From contig CP082844.1 of the NCBI GenBank assembly GCA_019930625.1, positions 62,001 to 126,000 of the forward strand: DNA of 64,000 nucleotides, in the 5' to 3' direction. The stretch's first letter is position 1. Every line of letters starts with the position of its first letter. Source of the DNA: Nocardia asteroides. GTDB lineage: Bacteria > Actinomycetota > Actinomycetes > Mycobacteriales > Mycobacteriaceae. Made by a program: the position numbers and the translations under genes. Below, piece by piece: positions 25,897 through 35,835 of the stretch. Below the pieces are notes generated by a model, which did no database searches, was not told where the DNA came from, and was given only the letters and a program-made list of their open reading frames with translations.

Positions 25897-26646
25897 TCAG
25901 GATCGATCGAGTTCCGCGCGGACCGCCGCGACCGTTTCCACCAGCCGAGCCTGGTGCGTGCCCTGCCAGTAGATCCGACCGCAATCGCGGCACTGCCGGA
26001 ACGTGTCGTAATAGCGCCGGGTGAGCGGTTCCAGCCGGTCTTCGACCTCGGCTTTGGCGACCTCGACGACGACACCGCCACAGCGCAGGCAGCGGGTGAA
26101 CGGCGCCAGGCACGCGAGGAGATCGAGCCGCCGGATCAGCTCGAGGACCTGGTCGAACGGCTGCTCGGATCGGATGTAGACGCCGTGCGTGACGTTGCGG
26201 CGTTTCAACAGCCCGCGGTCCCGGGTGAGCAGGATCCGGTGCTCGGCCGCCGAGACCTCGGCGAGTTCGGCGTCCTCGGCGTCCCACCGGCAGAGCACGT
26301 CCAGGCCCAGCAGTCGCATCAGCTTGGCGAGGCCGCCGAGATTCACATCCGCGAGGAAACGTGGCGTACGCAACGGGTGCGGGCGAACCCTGGTCACGCG
26401 GCTGATGTCGAGGGTCTCGAACACGGGATACGCCGTGATCCGCCCGTCGGGGCGCGGGCGATGGTCGAAATCGACCGATTGTCCGTCGACCAGGACCAGG
26501 TCGACCTCGGTGTGTGGAATGCCAGCGGCCTCGATGACGTCCTTCACCGTCTGGTGCGGCCGCGACGGCCGCCGCAGCGCGGTGTACCGCTCGCCCGGCC
26601 GCAGGAAGTCGTTCAGCTCGGCGTAGACCCTCAGCTCGACGCTCAT
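25897..26646 (-). CDS. Mut7-C RNase domain protein with N-terminal ubiquitin-like domain
   Basis: 249 residues. Residues 1 to about 85 are the ubiquitin-like Mut7-C partner domain ([32 protein letters not shown]). From about residue 90, [22 protein letters not shown] and [12 protein letters not shown] form a PIN-like nuclease core with conserved acidic residues. The C-terminal zinc ribbon has CLRCGG and [13 protein letters not shown]. It is predicted to cleave RNA; the substrate is not known. It overlaps the FIST gene by ATGA, forming a pair. Confidence 0.85.
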   Translation of the reverse strand: MSVELRVYAELNDFLRPGERYTALRRPSRPHQTVKDVIEAAGIPHTEVDLVLVDGQSVDFDHRPRPDGRITAYPVFETLDISRVTRVRPHPLRTPRFLADVNLGGLAKLMRLLGLDVLCRWDAEDAELAEVSAAEHRILLTRDRGLLKRRNVTHGVYIRSEQPFDQVLELIRRLDLLACLAPFTRCLRCGGVVVEVAKAEVEDRLEPLTRRYYDTFRQCRDCGRIYWQGTHQARLVETVAAVRAELDRS

Positions 26647-27797
26647 TCGACGAACAACGCCATCGAGGCGGTGAATCCGTGCAACGCGTTTCGGCCCGCG
26701 ATCGGCCCGATCTCGCCCGCGGCGAAGAAACCCGCGAGGGGGATGCCGTCGAGCAGATCCTCGATCGTCGTGGCATCGTGATCGGCGACCCCGAACATCC
26801 GGCGGCCGCGTCCGTTGCAGGTGAACAGCAACGCGCCGGCCGGACGTCCGGGAATTTCCGTCCGCGCCCGCGCCAGGGCCGCTCGCAGGTCCTGGTCCGC
26901 CCCGATCGCGTCGCGGACCTGGAATTGCACGGTCGTGCCGACCTCCACGACCTCGCCGACCTCGATCGCGCCACTGGACGGATCGGCGCCGAGCAGGCCA
27001 CGGACCAGGAAGTCGCCTTGCCCCGGCTCGACCAGATGCTCGTCGACCACGAATCCGATCTGCAAGCCGCGCGCGAGCTGTTCCTGCTGATCGGGTGGCA
27101 GCACGGCGACGATCTCCCGCAAACGCTCGATCGGCGGCTGACCGCCGAGCCCGGTGATCACCGTGCCGTCCGCGCCGGTGACCGTGTAGGGGTAGCCGAT
27201 CGGCCGGCAGCCCTGCGACACGATCGGCACGCCGTGCAGTCCCGGGAGCCGCACGCCGACCGCGCCGGATGTCACCACGGTGTGGTCACGGAACAGCCGG
27301 CTGCCTTCCGGCCCCCGGCCGCCGCTCACCAACCCGCCCATGACGACGGTGCCGGGCAGGTCCGTGTTCACGTACTCCAGCAGCAGGTCGGCCGGGAACG
27401 AGTACGGGTCGGGCAGTAGCAGGTGGAAGTCGCGCGCGGCTTTGTCGAAGCGATAACCGGCCAGCAGCCCGCCACTCGCCGTGCGGAGGAAGTCCAATTG
27501 GAAGGTCTCGGCGGCGGGCAGTCCGGAGGCCAGCCACACCGCCACCGCGGGCTCGTCCTCGATCTCGCGGCGGCCCGCTACGACCGCCTGCGCCACGCAT
27601 CCGATCAGGGCGGGTACCCGGACCGTCCGATGGACGCCGTACAGCACTTCCACGGCGTCGTCGGTGTGCGCGCGGGATGCGAGGAGGACAGCGAGCGACG
27701 GCGCGTCGTCCGCGAGTTGATCGCGGGCGAGCGCTGCGGCCTCCCTGCCCGCCTGCCGCGCATCGGACGCGGTGGAGAGCCCTACTCCGATCCGCAC
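26643..27797 (-). CDS. FIST-domain signal sensor protein
   Basis: About 384 residues with FIST_N and FIST_C domains, proposed to bind small ligands such as amino acids. [20 protein letters not shown] opens the fold, [19 protein letters not shown] and [13 protein letters not shown] lie in the middle, and [16 protein letters not shown] with [20 protein letters not shown] are strong FIST_C motifs. The GTG at 27797 is the best start by homology, although GGAAGG is directly against it; the frame remains open upstream to 27881. It overlaps the Mut7-C gene. Confidence 0.85.
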   Translation of the reverse strand: MRIGVGLSTASDARQAGREAAALARDQLADDAPSLAVLLASRAHTDDAVEVLYGVHRTVRVPALIGCVAQAVVAGRREIEDEPAVAVWLASGLPAAETFQLDFLRTASGGLLAGYRFDKAARDFHLLLPDPYSFPADLLLEYVNTDLPGTVVMGGLVSGGRGPEGSRLFRDHTVVTSGAVGVRLPGLHGVPIVSQGCRPIGYPYTVTGADGTVITGLGGQPPIERLREIVAVLPPDQQEQLARGLQIGFVVDEHLVEPGQGDFLVRGLLGADPSSGAIEVGEVVEVGTTVQFQVRDAIGADQDLRAALARARTEIPGRPAGALLFTCNGRGRRMFGVADHDATTIEDLLDGIPLAGFFAAGEIGPIAGRNALHGFTASMALFVE

Positions 27798-27803
27798 CCT
27801 TCC

Positions 27804-27932
27804 ATGGTAGCCAACCTGGGCGGATGGGGATGTTGTTGCGGCACAGCAGATTTCATCATCGATGACGGAGTTTGCCCGCACTGTGGAGTGTTCTGGCGCG
27901 GTGCCACTCGCTCAGGGAGGCCGTCGGCGTGA
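27804..27932 (+). CDS. Possible 42-residue zinc-ribbon-like protein
   Basis: A frame from an ATG at 27804, 7 bases from the divergent FIST start. The product begins [19 protein letters not shown] and continues [12 protein letters not shown] before a basic tail. Cys-x-Cys and CPHC could bind one zinc ion. The starts are too close for conventional separate promoters, which argues for leaderless transcription or against the gene. Confidence 0.3.
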   Translation: MVANLGGWGCCCGTADFIIDDGVCPHCGVFWRGATRSGRPSA

Positions 27933-28171
27933 CTGTCTGGTGCACGTCTGGAGCTTGCCGCCTCGGCGGTGCAACATAGATTCGCGATTGTTGCGATCCG
28001 ATTGCTGTTCGACAAATGTGAGCCGCCCGCTATCTTCCCAACCCCGAGAGGTCGGGCGGATCTGAGTCACAATAGCGCCACCACAGTCTGCTTTCGGCCA
28101 CGCGAGATCAGAATGTCGGCGCAGGCCAGTGCACCGCGGCAAGAGCTGGATGAGGACTAGCGGGAGACATC

Positions 28172-31027
28172 GTGAGTCAGCCGTCGCGGATCGACACCGG
28201 CGAACTTCGCGCGATGGTCTCGACACTGGAGCGCCTCATCGCCGAGGCATCCCGGACAGTCGGCGAGTTGAAGGCAACCATCGCATCCGCCGAGACGCTC
28301 ATCGGCGACCACCACGACGATTCCCCGGTTCCGGTGCGAGCCGATGCCCCGCTCGCCCAGGCCCCCGCGGCTGCACCGCCGGGCGCGTCGGAACGCAAGG
28401 CGCTGCCCACCCCGTGGTCTCGCAGAGCCCCGGCGACGCCTTGGTCGCAGCGTGTCGTCAGGCCGTGCCCGACGGTGCCGAGCATCCCGATTCGAGTTTC
28501 CGCGGCGCGCGCGGTGGATTTACCGGCCGCAGAACTGTCAGTACCCTCACGGCAACAAACGTCGCCTCGTTACGCGGAATCCGACCTCCCGCGAGACCGG
28601 GGCAGCTTGGTCGACGACTCCGTGCCGGTCGAGCGAACCGTTTTCACCGGCGATTCCCAACCCACCCCCCGAGTCTTTCTCCCCGCGGACTCGGCACCGA
28701 TCCGGAAGACCGATTACAGAGACCAGTCGGCGGTCATTCCGCCCACCGCGTCCACATCCATCGGGCGGTCCGGGCTCATCGACGACTCGACCCCTTTCCA
28801 GCGCACCGATGCCGTAGGACTCGGCCCACGCATTCGCGACGCCCCGGCGACCGACATCACCGACTTTGCTCCCGCAGGGCAGACCACCGCCGCGCCCCAC
28901 CGCGAATCGGTCCCGAAGACGACCGAGGCCGACGGTTTCACACCTCGCCGACATATCGACTCTGCCGACGAATCCAGCCCGATCCAGCGGACCGGCCCCG
29001 CAGCGCGCACCGCGGCCGTCCAGGCGCCCGACGTCCCACCGGTCCGCCGGACTGGCATCACAGACCACGCGGCCGCGCAGCCGACCGACACCAGCCCGGA
29101 CTCCGCACTGGTCCGGGAGTCCGGCATCGCTGACAACTTCTCGACGAGTCCGAAAGGCCACGCGGAACGTCCTGCGGTAAGCCAGTCGGCCGACTCCCGG
29201 CCCATCCCCCAGCCGAACTCGACTGACGACAGCGACCTCAGCCGACGGCCTGAAGCCACAGGCCCGCCTACGCCGATCGACCTCAACCACCCCGGACCCA
29301 TTCAGCAGGACACCGCTGACGACGCCGCGCCAGCACCGCAGATCGAGACCGAATCGGACTCGGCAGCCGTCCCACGAATCGACATCCCGCACCGCACCGA
29401 AGAGCTCCACCCGATCGGCATCGCGGAGGACGCGGCCTCGACACGCCCACCCGATCCCGGTCCCCCACTCGACACCGCCGCCGAACCGGTGGTCATCGAG
29501 CGAACCGACCCCGCGAGCCGCCCAGCACGCGCCATCGCGGACGAGGCCCCACCGCGAGGCGACAACGAGCGTCGCCCCGAACTGATTTCGCCGATCGACC
29601 TCGCGAACTGCCTGGCATCGGCTCAGCGAACAGTTTCCCGATCCACCGAGTCCGCCACCCCCTGGGGCCTGGCACCCCGCCGGCAGCCCGACAGCACCCA
29701 CGACTCCGCACCCATCCGGCAGGTCGAGGCCGGACACGACATCGCAGCCGACGGGAGGACCGACGCCGGCGCCGCCCTCCAGGAGACCGTCCCCGTCCGC
29801 CCCTCCGCAGTGAGGGACTTCCCGCCCACCCAGCCGGGCGATTTCGCCGACGGCCCCGTACTCAGCCGACGGACCGAAGCCACGAGCCCGCTCGCGCCTC
29901 TGGAACACACCGCGAGCGCCAACCATCCCGGAGGCATCGAGGAGACGGGGGTCGGCGTCCCCCCAGCCTCGATCGACACCGCCACCGGCTCAGCCGCCTC
30001 TCCACGGATCGACGTGTCGCACGACAGCGACGCCATCCCGCCGATCGGTAGTTCGAAAGGTGCCCCCGCGGCCCGCCGGAACGATTCCGGACCTCACCGA
30101 CGGACCGGCAGCACAAGCAACTTCGTGTCCACCCCGCGAACCGACCCCGCCTCCCTCGAGCAGAGCAAGACTCCAGTCCACCGGGAACCGGTACAGCGGA
30201 CCGCTGACCCAGCAGCCCGTGCATCAGATCGGCCGGCCACCGCCGCCCCCGCGCCGCAACGCGACCGCACCCCCGACTCCGCACCCGAGCAACGGAATGC
30301 CCCGGCACCCAGCGAGCAGACAACCACCAGGCACCGCCCTCCACCACCGCGAACCAACACCACCGAGGCCTCCGAGGCCTCCGAGGCGAGCCGGATCGCC
30401 CAGGAGATGGCGGAGCGGCACGACTTGGAAATCGTCGGGTTCGATGCCGGGAACGTCGACAGCCAAGCGGTCCGTGAGATTGTTTCCGCCATCGATGATC
30501 TGCTGGCGAAATACCCGATTCCGTTGCGGGGGATCGAACTCACCGACGATCCGGAATCGCGTCCGAGGCCGAACCCCACAACGATGACGCAGGGACCGGC
30601 TGAGGTTTGGATAGTCCTGGATAAAGCCGCCCCGCATCCGCCGGGCGGGGCGGCTCCACAGCAAACGCGAAGAGTCTTTCGGAGGCGCGGGCCTGTCGAG
30701 CGACCGATGTATACGACGGTCGTCCGCGAATTCGCGAGGGCATTGGACGTCGCGGGTGGTTTTCGAGCTCGTCAAGAAGCGTTGCGTACGTTGATCAACG
30801 AGTCCCTGCTCCGTGGCGGCAGTGGCGCCGGTCTGCTGGACCCCGGCCGGGCTCTGGTGGAGGGCTTCACCGAGGTGGTCCTGCGTGGGGATCGCGCGGG
30901 GGCGTCGGCGAAGGAACTACACGCGGCACTGGTGAAAATGGCGCGCGCGGATTCCACCGATGTGCCGGAGCACGCCGACCCGACGGAGTCCACCGATCTG
31001 CCGGAGGCCACCGACCTGACGGCGTGA
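28172..31027 (+). CDS. Large disordered protein with a degenerate zincin-like C-terminal domain
   Basis: 951 residues, GTG start after a GGGAGA site. Residues 1-50 form a coiled coil (LRAMVSTLERLIAEASRTVG). Residues about 60-730 are Pro-, Asp-, Thr- and Ser-rich, with loose repeats such as DSAPIRKTD and SSPIQRTG. From about residue 740 a folded domain follows: LEIVGFDAGNVDSQAVREIV, VWIVLDKAAP, PMYTTVVREFARALDVAGGF and ALVEGFTEVVLRGDRAG. This matches the actinobacterial zincin pattern HEFGHALD...EALAEAFADV, but the HExxH motif is REFAR, so zinc binding and catalysis are likely lost. There is no signal peptide. It may be a scaffold or an inactivated toxin-type protein; I cannot name a partner. 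Confidence 0.55.
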   Translation: MSQPSRIDTGELRAMVSTLERLIAEASRTVGELKATIASAETLIGDHHDDSPVPVRADAPLAQAPAAAPPGASERKALPTPWSRRAPATPWSQRVVRPCPTVPSIPIRVSAARAVDLPAAELSVPSRQQTSPRYAESDLPRDRGSLVDDSVPVERTVFTGDSQPTPRVFLPADSAPIRKTDYRDQSAVIPPTASTSIGRSGLIDDSTPFQRTDAVGLGPRIRDAPATDITDFAPAGQTTAAPHRESVPKTTEADGFTPRRHIDSADESSPIQRTGPAARTAAVQAPDVPPVRRTGITDHAAAQPTDTSPDSALVRESGIADNFSTSPKGHAERPAVSQSADSRPIPQPNSTDDSDLSRRPEATGPPTPIDLNHPGPIQQDTADDAAPAPQIETESDSAAVPRIDIPHRTEELHPIGIAEDAASTRPPDPGPPLDTAAEPVVIERTDPASRPARAIADEAPPRGDNERRPELISPIDLANCLASAQRTVSRSTESATPWGLAPRRQPDSTHDSAPIRQVEAGHDIAADGRTDAGAALQETVPVRPSAVRDFPPTQPGDFADGPVLSRRTEATSPLAPLEHTASANHPGGIEETGVGVPPASIDTATGSAASPRIDVSHDSDAIPPIGSSKGAPAARRNDSGPHRRTGSTSNFVSTPRTDPASLEQSKTPVHREPVQRTADPAARASDRPATAAPAPQRDRTPDSAPEQRNAPAPSEQTTTRHRPPPPRTNTTEASEASEASRIAQEMAERHDLEIVGFDAGNVDSQAVREIVSAIDDLLAKYPIPLRGIELTDDPESRPRPNPTTMTQGPAEVWIVLDKAAPHPPGGAAPQQTRRVFRRRGPVERPMYTTVVREFARALDVAGGFRARQEALRTLINESLLRGGSGAGLLDPGRALVEGFTEVVLRGDRAGASAKELHAALVKMARADSTDVPEHADPTESTDLPEATDLTA

Positions 31028-31054
31028 CCGCGCTGCCGCCGCACGCCTTCGGGT

Positions 31055-32314
31055 TCAGGCGTCCAGGTGGACGGCGACTTGCTCCAGGCGGCTTTCGGTG
31101 TAGGAGGCGATCTGGTCCACGACGACGCGCACGCGGGCCGCATCGTCGGGCGCGGCATTCCAGAACGGCAGCAATTGCGGATCGAGGCTGTGCGGGGCGG
31201 TGGCCAGCAACCGATCGGCCACGGCGAGGATGCGTTCACGCTGGGCCGCCTGCCGCAAACGGTGCGCCGGGTCGGACATCACGTAGCGCAACGCGACGGT
31301 CTTCAACAGCGCCACCTCGGCGGCGACGATGCGCGGCACCTCCAGGTCGGCGGCGTAGCGGGACAACGGTTCCGGACCGGCCACCTCTTTCGTCGCCATG
31401 ATCGCGGCGGTGGCGAAGCGACCGACGAGCTCGCTGGTGAGGCGCTTGAGCGCGACCGAGGCGGTGAACGTGCCGTCGTAGCCGGACGCCGCCGCGACCA
31501 CCGGGAGTTCCGAGAGTCGTTGTGCGGCGGCGATCAGTTCGTCGGCCGCCAGCGAGTGCTGGAACTGGCCGAGCGCCGCGAGCGCGTCCTGCTCGCCGGG
31601 ATCGGCCAGCGCGCGCAGGTCGATCCGGCCCGCGATGACGCCGTCCTCGACGTCGTGCACCGAGTAGGCCACGTCGTCGGACCAGTCCATGATCTGGCAT
31701 TCGAGGCTGCGGCGCCGGTCCGGCGCGCCCTTGCGAATCCACTCCAGGCGCTCGGCGTCGACCTCGTAGGCGCCGAACTTGGTACCGGGACCGGTTCGGC
31801 CCCACGGGTATTTGATCGCCGCGTCGAGCGCGGCGCGGGTGAGGTTGAGGCCCGCGCTGGTGGCGTCGGGCTCGAGCACTTTGGGTTCGAGGCGGGTGAG
31901 GATGCGTAGGTTCTGCGCGTTGCCTTCGAACCCGCCATAGGCGTCGGCGAAGGTGTCGAGGGCCTTCTCACCGTTGTGGCCGTAGGGCGGGTGGCCGATG
32001 TCGTGGGCCAGACCGGCCAGATCGACCAGGTCCGGATCGCAGCCGAGGCCGTCGGCGATGCTACGGCCGATCTGGGCGACTTCGATGGAATGGGTGAGGC
32101 GGGTGCGCGGCGTATCCCCGTCGCGCGGGCCCATGACCTGTGTTTTGTCGGCGAGCCTGCGCAGGGCCGCGGAGTGCAGCACGCGGGCGCGGTCGCGGGC
32201 GAACTCGGTGCGGTGGCCGGTCTCGAACTCGCTGCGCGGCGGGCCGAGGCCCGCGGTCTTGGCGCCCTCGACGACGAGGCGTTCGGTGTCGTGGTCGGTG
32301 TACCGAGCGCTCAT
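31055..32314 (-). CDS. dgt: Deoxyguanosinetriphosphate triphosphohydrolase-like HD protein
   Basis: 419 residues. The HD-domain metal site is formed by [20 protein letters not shown] and [19 protein letters not shown], matching dGTPase and dNTP triphosphohydrolases. The enzyme hydrolyses dGTP (or dNTPs) to the nucleoside and tripolyphosphate. The ATG at 32314 was chosen because homology begins there. The position matches Rv2344c in M. tuberculosis. It ends convergently with the large disordered gene and lies 7 bases after the YdcF-like gene on the same strand. Confidence 0.93.
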   Translation of the reverse strand: MSARYTDHDTERLVVEGAKTAGLGPPRSEFETGHRTEFARDRARVLHSAALRRLADKTQVMGPRDGDTPRTRLTHSIEVAQIGRSIADGLGCDPDLVDLAGLAHDIGHPPYGHNGEKALDTFADAYGGFEGNAQNLRILTRLEPKVLEPDATSAGLNLTRAALDAAIKYPWGRTGPGTKFGAYEVDAERLEWIRKGAPDRRRSLECQIMDWSDDVAYSVHDVEDGVIAGRIDLRALADPGEQDALAALGQFQHSLAADELIAAAQRLSELPVVAAASGYDGTFTASVALKRLTSELVGRFATAAIMATKEVAGPEPLSRYAADLEVPRIVAAEVALLKTVALRYVMSDPAHRLRQAAQRERILAVADRLLATAPHSLDPQLLPFWNAAPDDAARVRVVVDQIASYTESRLEQVAVHLDA

Positions 32315-32321
32315 CCGGGTG

Positions 32322-33002
32322 TCACTGTCCCGCCGTGTAGGCGAAGTCCGCCGAGAAATGGGTGAGCTGGTACCACAGCAGGGCGCCGGTCTCCCGGGCG
32401 ATGCCGTGCGCCTGGGATTCGCGGGTGTAGACGGCGGGGCCGGTTCTGGTCGGGGCGGTCCACGCCGCCAGCCCTTCGTCCCGGGCCATGGTGCGGGTGC
32501 GCAGCGAGTGCCACGGATCGCTGACCAGCACCGCCGAGGACATGTCCCGCGCCCGCATCGCCGTCGCCACCGCCTCGACACTGCGCAAGGTGTCCGAACC
32601 GGTTTCTACGGCGAGGATCTTGTCACTCGGCACGCCACGCGCCTGCAGATAGTTCTTGCCCGAGGCGGCTTCGGTGAACAGATCACCCTCCTGTTTGCCG
32701 CCCACGGTGATGACACGCGGCGCGACACCGGCCCGGAACAGTCTGTACGCCCGGTCGAGTCGCGCTTCGAACACCGAGGACGGGGTCCCGGAGTACTGCG
32801 CCGCGCCGAGCACCACGATCGCGTCGGCCTTCGTGTAGTCATCGATGCGCGCGACCTGCCACACGCGCAACGCCGTCCCTCCGACCAGCACCGCCCCCAT
32901 CACCACCGAGCCGATGACCAGTCGACGCGCCCAGCGCAGCAACCCCGCCCCGAAGCCGTGCGGCCGGGCTGGGTCGGGAGCCGGGAGAGCTCGGGTGCGC
33001 AT
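32322..33002 (-). CDS. YdcF-like DUF218 membrane protein
   Basis: 226 residues. A single N-terminal transmembrane segment ([15 protein letters not shown]) is followed by a DUF218 domain: [39 protein letters not shown] and [17 protein letters not shown]. The family includes ElyC and SanA-like proteins linked to envelope and peptidoglycan precursor metabolism. The ATG at 33002 is the likely start; a GTG 15 bases upstream is possible. It precedes dgt by 7 bases. Confidence 0.85.
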   Translation of the reverse strand: MRTRALPAPDPARPHGFGAGLLRWARRLVIGSVVMGAVLVGGTALRVWQVARIDDYTKADAIVVLGAAQYSGTPSSVFEARLDRAYRLFRAGVAPRVITVGGKQEGDLFTEAASGKNYLQARGVPSDKILAVETGSDTLRSVEAVATAMRARDMSSAVLVSDPWHSLRTRTMARDEGLAAWTAPTRTGPAVYTRESQAHGIARETGALLWYQLTHFSADFAYTAGQ

Positions 33003-33106
33003 CGTTGGCAAATCCACTCCCCAAGTCTGCCAGGAGCCGCGCAACCCCTGGACCGGCAACCGTCAGAGCCGAATTCTCGCACCGGTCGCCGTGCGAGGAC
33101 GACGGT

Positions 33107-33784
33107 TCACCAGCCGCGCGCACGCCAGTCCGGGAGGTGGGGGCGTTCGGTGCCGAGGGTGGTGTCGTCGCCGTGACCGGGGTAGACGACGGTGTCGTCG
33201 GGGTAGCGGTCGAAGAGTTTGGCCGAGACGTCGGTGAAGAGAGTGGTGAAGTCCTCCGGCGAGGTGGTGCGCCCGACGCCGCCGGGAAACAGCGAGTCCC
33301 CGGTGAACAGGTGGGTGCGTCCCGCCCCGTCGGTGAGCGCGAGGGTGATCGAACCCGGTGTGTGACCCCGCAGGTGGATGACCTCGAAGACCAAGTCGCC
33401 GACCGTGACGGTGTCGCCCTCTGCGAGCAACCGGTCGGGGCGGACCGGGAGCGGGTCGGCGTCGAGCGGATGGGCCGCGGTGGGAGCACCGGTGGCGGCG
33501 GTGGTCTCCCGCAGCGCCATCCAGTGGTCGCGGTGCTGATGCGTGGTGACGATCAGCTGGACTTGCCCGGGCGCCTCCTGCTCTAGGAGCGCCGCGATGC
33601 GCGGCGCCTCGTTGGCGGCGTCGATGAGCAAAGCGGCCCCGGTGCCGGTGCACTGCACCAGGTAGCAGTTGTTGTCCATGCCGCCGACGGACATCTTGAC
33701 GATGCGTGCGCCGGGGACCTCGCGCTGCTGCGGGTTCGAATCCGGGGACACGTGGCCGCTGTAGGAGCGATCGATGGTGATCAC
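33107..33784 (-). CDS. Metallo-beta-lactamase fold hydrolase
   Basis: 225 residues. The zinc-binding motif HxHxDH is in THQHRDHW, followed by HLRGHTPGS, FTGDSLF and YPGHGDDTT, the glyoxalase II-like layout. DNNCYLVQ is the conserved entry strand. It likely hydrolyses a thioester or similar bond in the cytoplasm. It is divergent from the TPM-domain gene with 30 bases between starts. Confidence 0.87.
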   Translation of the reverse strand: MITIDRSYSGHVSPDSNPQQREVPGARIVKMSVGGMDNNCYLVQCTGTGAALLIDAANEAPRIAALLEQEAPGQVQLIVTTHQHRDHWMALRETTAATGAPTAAHPLDADPLPVRPDRLLAEGDTVTVGDLVFEVIHLRGHTPGSITLALTDGAGRTHLFTGDSLFPGGVGRTTSPEDFTTLFTDVSAKLFDRYPDDTVVYPGHGDDTTLGTERPHLPDWRARGW

Positions 33785-33814
33785 GAGACGATGCTAGCGA
33801 GCTAGATTCGTGCC

Positions 33815-35788
33815 ATGTCACTGCCGCCGCGGATCCGCCTCGCTCGCTCGCTCGCGATCAGCGTCCTGCTGGCCGCGATCGCCCTGCTGGTCGCTCCGAT
33901 GGTCGCGGCGGAACCTCCGCCGCGGATGAACACCTACGTGGAGGACTCGGCCGGCGCGCTCGACGAGCGTCAGCGCGATCGGGTGCGCAGTGCGGTGGAC
34001 CAGCTCTACGCCGACCAGCAGATCCGGCTGTGGGTGGTGTACGTGCGCGGCTTCGACGGGCTCGCCCCGCAGGAGTGGGCCCGGCGCACCGCCACGCTGT
34101 CCGGGTTCGGCGAACGGGACCTGCTGCTCGCGGTCGCCACGCAGGACCGCGCGTACTGGCTGGAGGGCGCGCTGCCCAGCGGCGTCCGCGAAGCCGAACT
34201 CGACGGCATCCTGATCAGCGAGGTCGAGCCCGCCCTGCGCGACGGCCGTTGGTCCGACGCCGCAGTGGCGACGGCAGACGGACTGAACGCGGCGATGCGC
34301 GGTGGCGGGGTGAGCCTGCGCGCTTTGCTCGTCCTCGGCCTGCTGGTCGTTCTGGTGGCGGGCGGCCTCGTCTGGTACGCGCGCAAACGGCGCCGCGACC
34401 GGTTCGAGGCCGAGCTGGCGGCGGCGCGGCAACTGGATCCGGAGAATTCCGCGGCGCTGTCGGCGTTGCCGGTGGAGGCGCTGCACGCCCGTTCGCGCGA
34501 GGCGCTGGTGGAGATCGACAACGCGATCCGCACCAGCGGCGAGGAACTCGACCTCGCCATGGGCGAGTTCGGCGCCACCGCCACCACTGTCTTCCGCACC
34601 GCCCTCGACAACGCGAAGGCCGCTGCCGCCGAGGCGTTCGCGATCCGGCAACGCCTCGACGACGCCCTCCCGGAGACGCCGGAGGAACAGCGGTCGCTGC
34701 TGGTCCACCTGATCGGCACGGTGGGGCGCGCCGACCGGGACCTCGACGCGCAGGTCGCCGAATTCGACGCCATGCGCGATCTGCTGCTCGACGCCTCGGC
34801 TCGGCTGGAGGTGCTCACCAGGGACGTCGTCGACGTCACCGCACGGATCCCCGCTTCGGAGGCCGAGTTCGATCGGCTCGCCGCCATCCATCCGGCCGGT
34901 GTCCTCGCGCCGATCGAGGACAACGTCCGGATGGCCCGTGAGCGAATCGCCTTCGCGGAGCAGAACATCGATGCGGGGCACAACGCACTCGCCCAGCCGG
35001 TCGGCAAGCAGGGCGCGGCGGTCGCCGCCATTCGTTCCGCCGAAGCCGCGATCGGTCAGGCCCGCGCCTTGCTCGACGCGGTCGACAACGCGTCGAGCGC
35101 CATCCAGCAAGCCCGCGACGGCCTTCCCGGTGTGCTGGAGGAGTTGCGCCGCGACATCGATGCCGCCGACGAGCTCTCCGGCTACGGCGGGCCGGATCTG
35201 GCGGAGGCTCGCACCGCGGCGCAGTCGGCGCTGACGAAGGCGACGTCCGCAGGAGGCGCCGACCCGCTGGGCGCCTTCCACGACGCGGTCACCGCCGACG
35301 CCGAGCTGGACCGCGCCCTCGCCGCCGCCACCGACCGCAAACTCGCCGCCGAGGACCTGCGCCGCAGGCTCGACCGGACGCTCACCGACGCGCACACCCG
35401 GATCGGTGCGGCCGCCGACTACGTCACCACACGTCGCGGCGGCGTCGACGCCGAAGCGCGCACCCGGCTCTCCGAAGCGCAGCGCAACCTCGACGAGGCG
35501 CAGCGGCTGAGCGCGGGCGATCCGGTCGAGGCACTGCGGCGCGCGGGGACGGCGGCGGAGCTGGCGGGGCGAGCGCTGCACGCGGCTCAGGCGAGCGTGC
35601 GGGCATGGGAGGCGCAGCGGGCTCCCTCCGGCGGCGTCCACACCGGGGCTGTGCTCGGCGGGATCCTGCTCGAAGGACTGCTCCGCGGGGCGGCGGGCGG
35701 CGCTCGGCATTCCGGGGGCGGGTGGAGCCCCGGCTCGTTCGGCGGTTCCTCCGGCTCGCGGCGGATCGGTCGCGGCGGACGATTCTGA
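33815..35788 (+). CDS. TPM-domain membrane protein with long helical region
   Basis: 657 residues. An N-terminal signal peptide (LAISVLLAAIALLVAPMVAA) is followed by a TPM domain, VEDSAGALDERQRDRVRSA and DRAYWLEG. A transmembrane segment (LLVLGLLVVLVAGGLVWYA) at about residues 170-190 leads to about 420 residues of coiled coil. The C terminus is Gly/Ser-rich with GGSSGSRRIGRGGRF. The TPM domain is outside the membrane and is linked to phosphatase activity or photosystem repair in other organisms. It matches Rv2345 in position and type. Its role in actinomycetes is not established. Confidence 0.88.
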   Translation: MSLPPRIRLARSLAISVLLAAIALLVAPMVAAEPPPRMNTYVEDSAGALDERQRDRVRSAVDQLYADQQIRLWVVYVRGFDGLAPQEWARRTATLSGFGERDLLLAVATQDRAYWLEGALPSGVREAELDGILISEVEPALRDGRWSDAAVATADGLNAAMRGGGVSLRALLVLGLLVVLVAGGLVWYARKRRRDRFEAELAAARQLDPENSAALSALPVEALHARSREALVEIDNAIRTSGEELDLAMGEFGATATTVFRTALDNAKAAAAEAFAIRQRLDDALPETPEEQRSLLVHLIGTVGRADRDLDAQVAEFDAMRDLLLDASARLEVLTRDVVDVTARIPASEAEFDRLAAIHPAGVLAPIEDNVRMARERIAFAEQNIDAGHNALAQPVGKQGAAVAAIRSAEAAIGQARALLDAVDNASSAIQQARDGLPGVLEELRRDIDAADELSGYGGPDLAEARTAAQSALTKATSAGGADPLGAFHDAVTADAELDRALAAATDRKLAAEDLRRRLDRTLTDAHTRIGAAADYVTTRRGGVDAEARTRLSEAQRNLDEAQRLSAGDPVEALRRAGTAAELAGRALHAAQASVRAWEAQRAPSGGVHTGAVLGGILLEGLLRGAAGGARHSGGGWSPGSFGGSSGSRRIGRGGRF

Positions 35789-35835
35789 CGCGGCTTGACC
35801 CTGACACCGTGTGAGGTCGTAGACCAGGACTCGTC

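Noticed and set aside
30361..30390. Short direct repeats (gaggcctcc units) considered as a tandem repeat locus
   Set aside because: Only about three units inside the coding sequence (SEASEASEAS); part of the low-complexity protein, not a separate repeat element.
33818..35710. 630-codon frame antisense to the TPM-domain gene
   Set aside because: Low-complexity Arg/Gly/Val composition and no ribosome site; shadow of a GC-rich gene.
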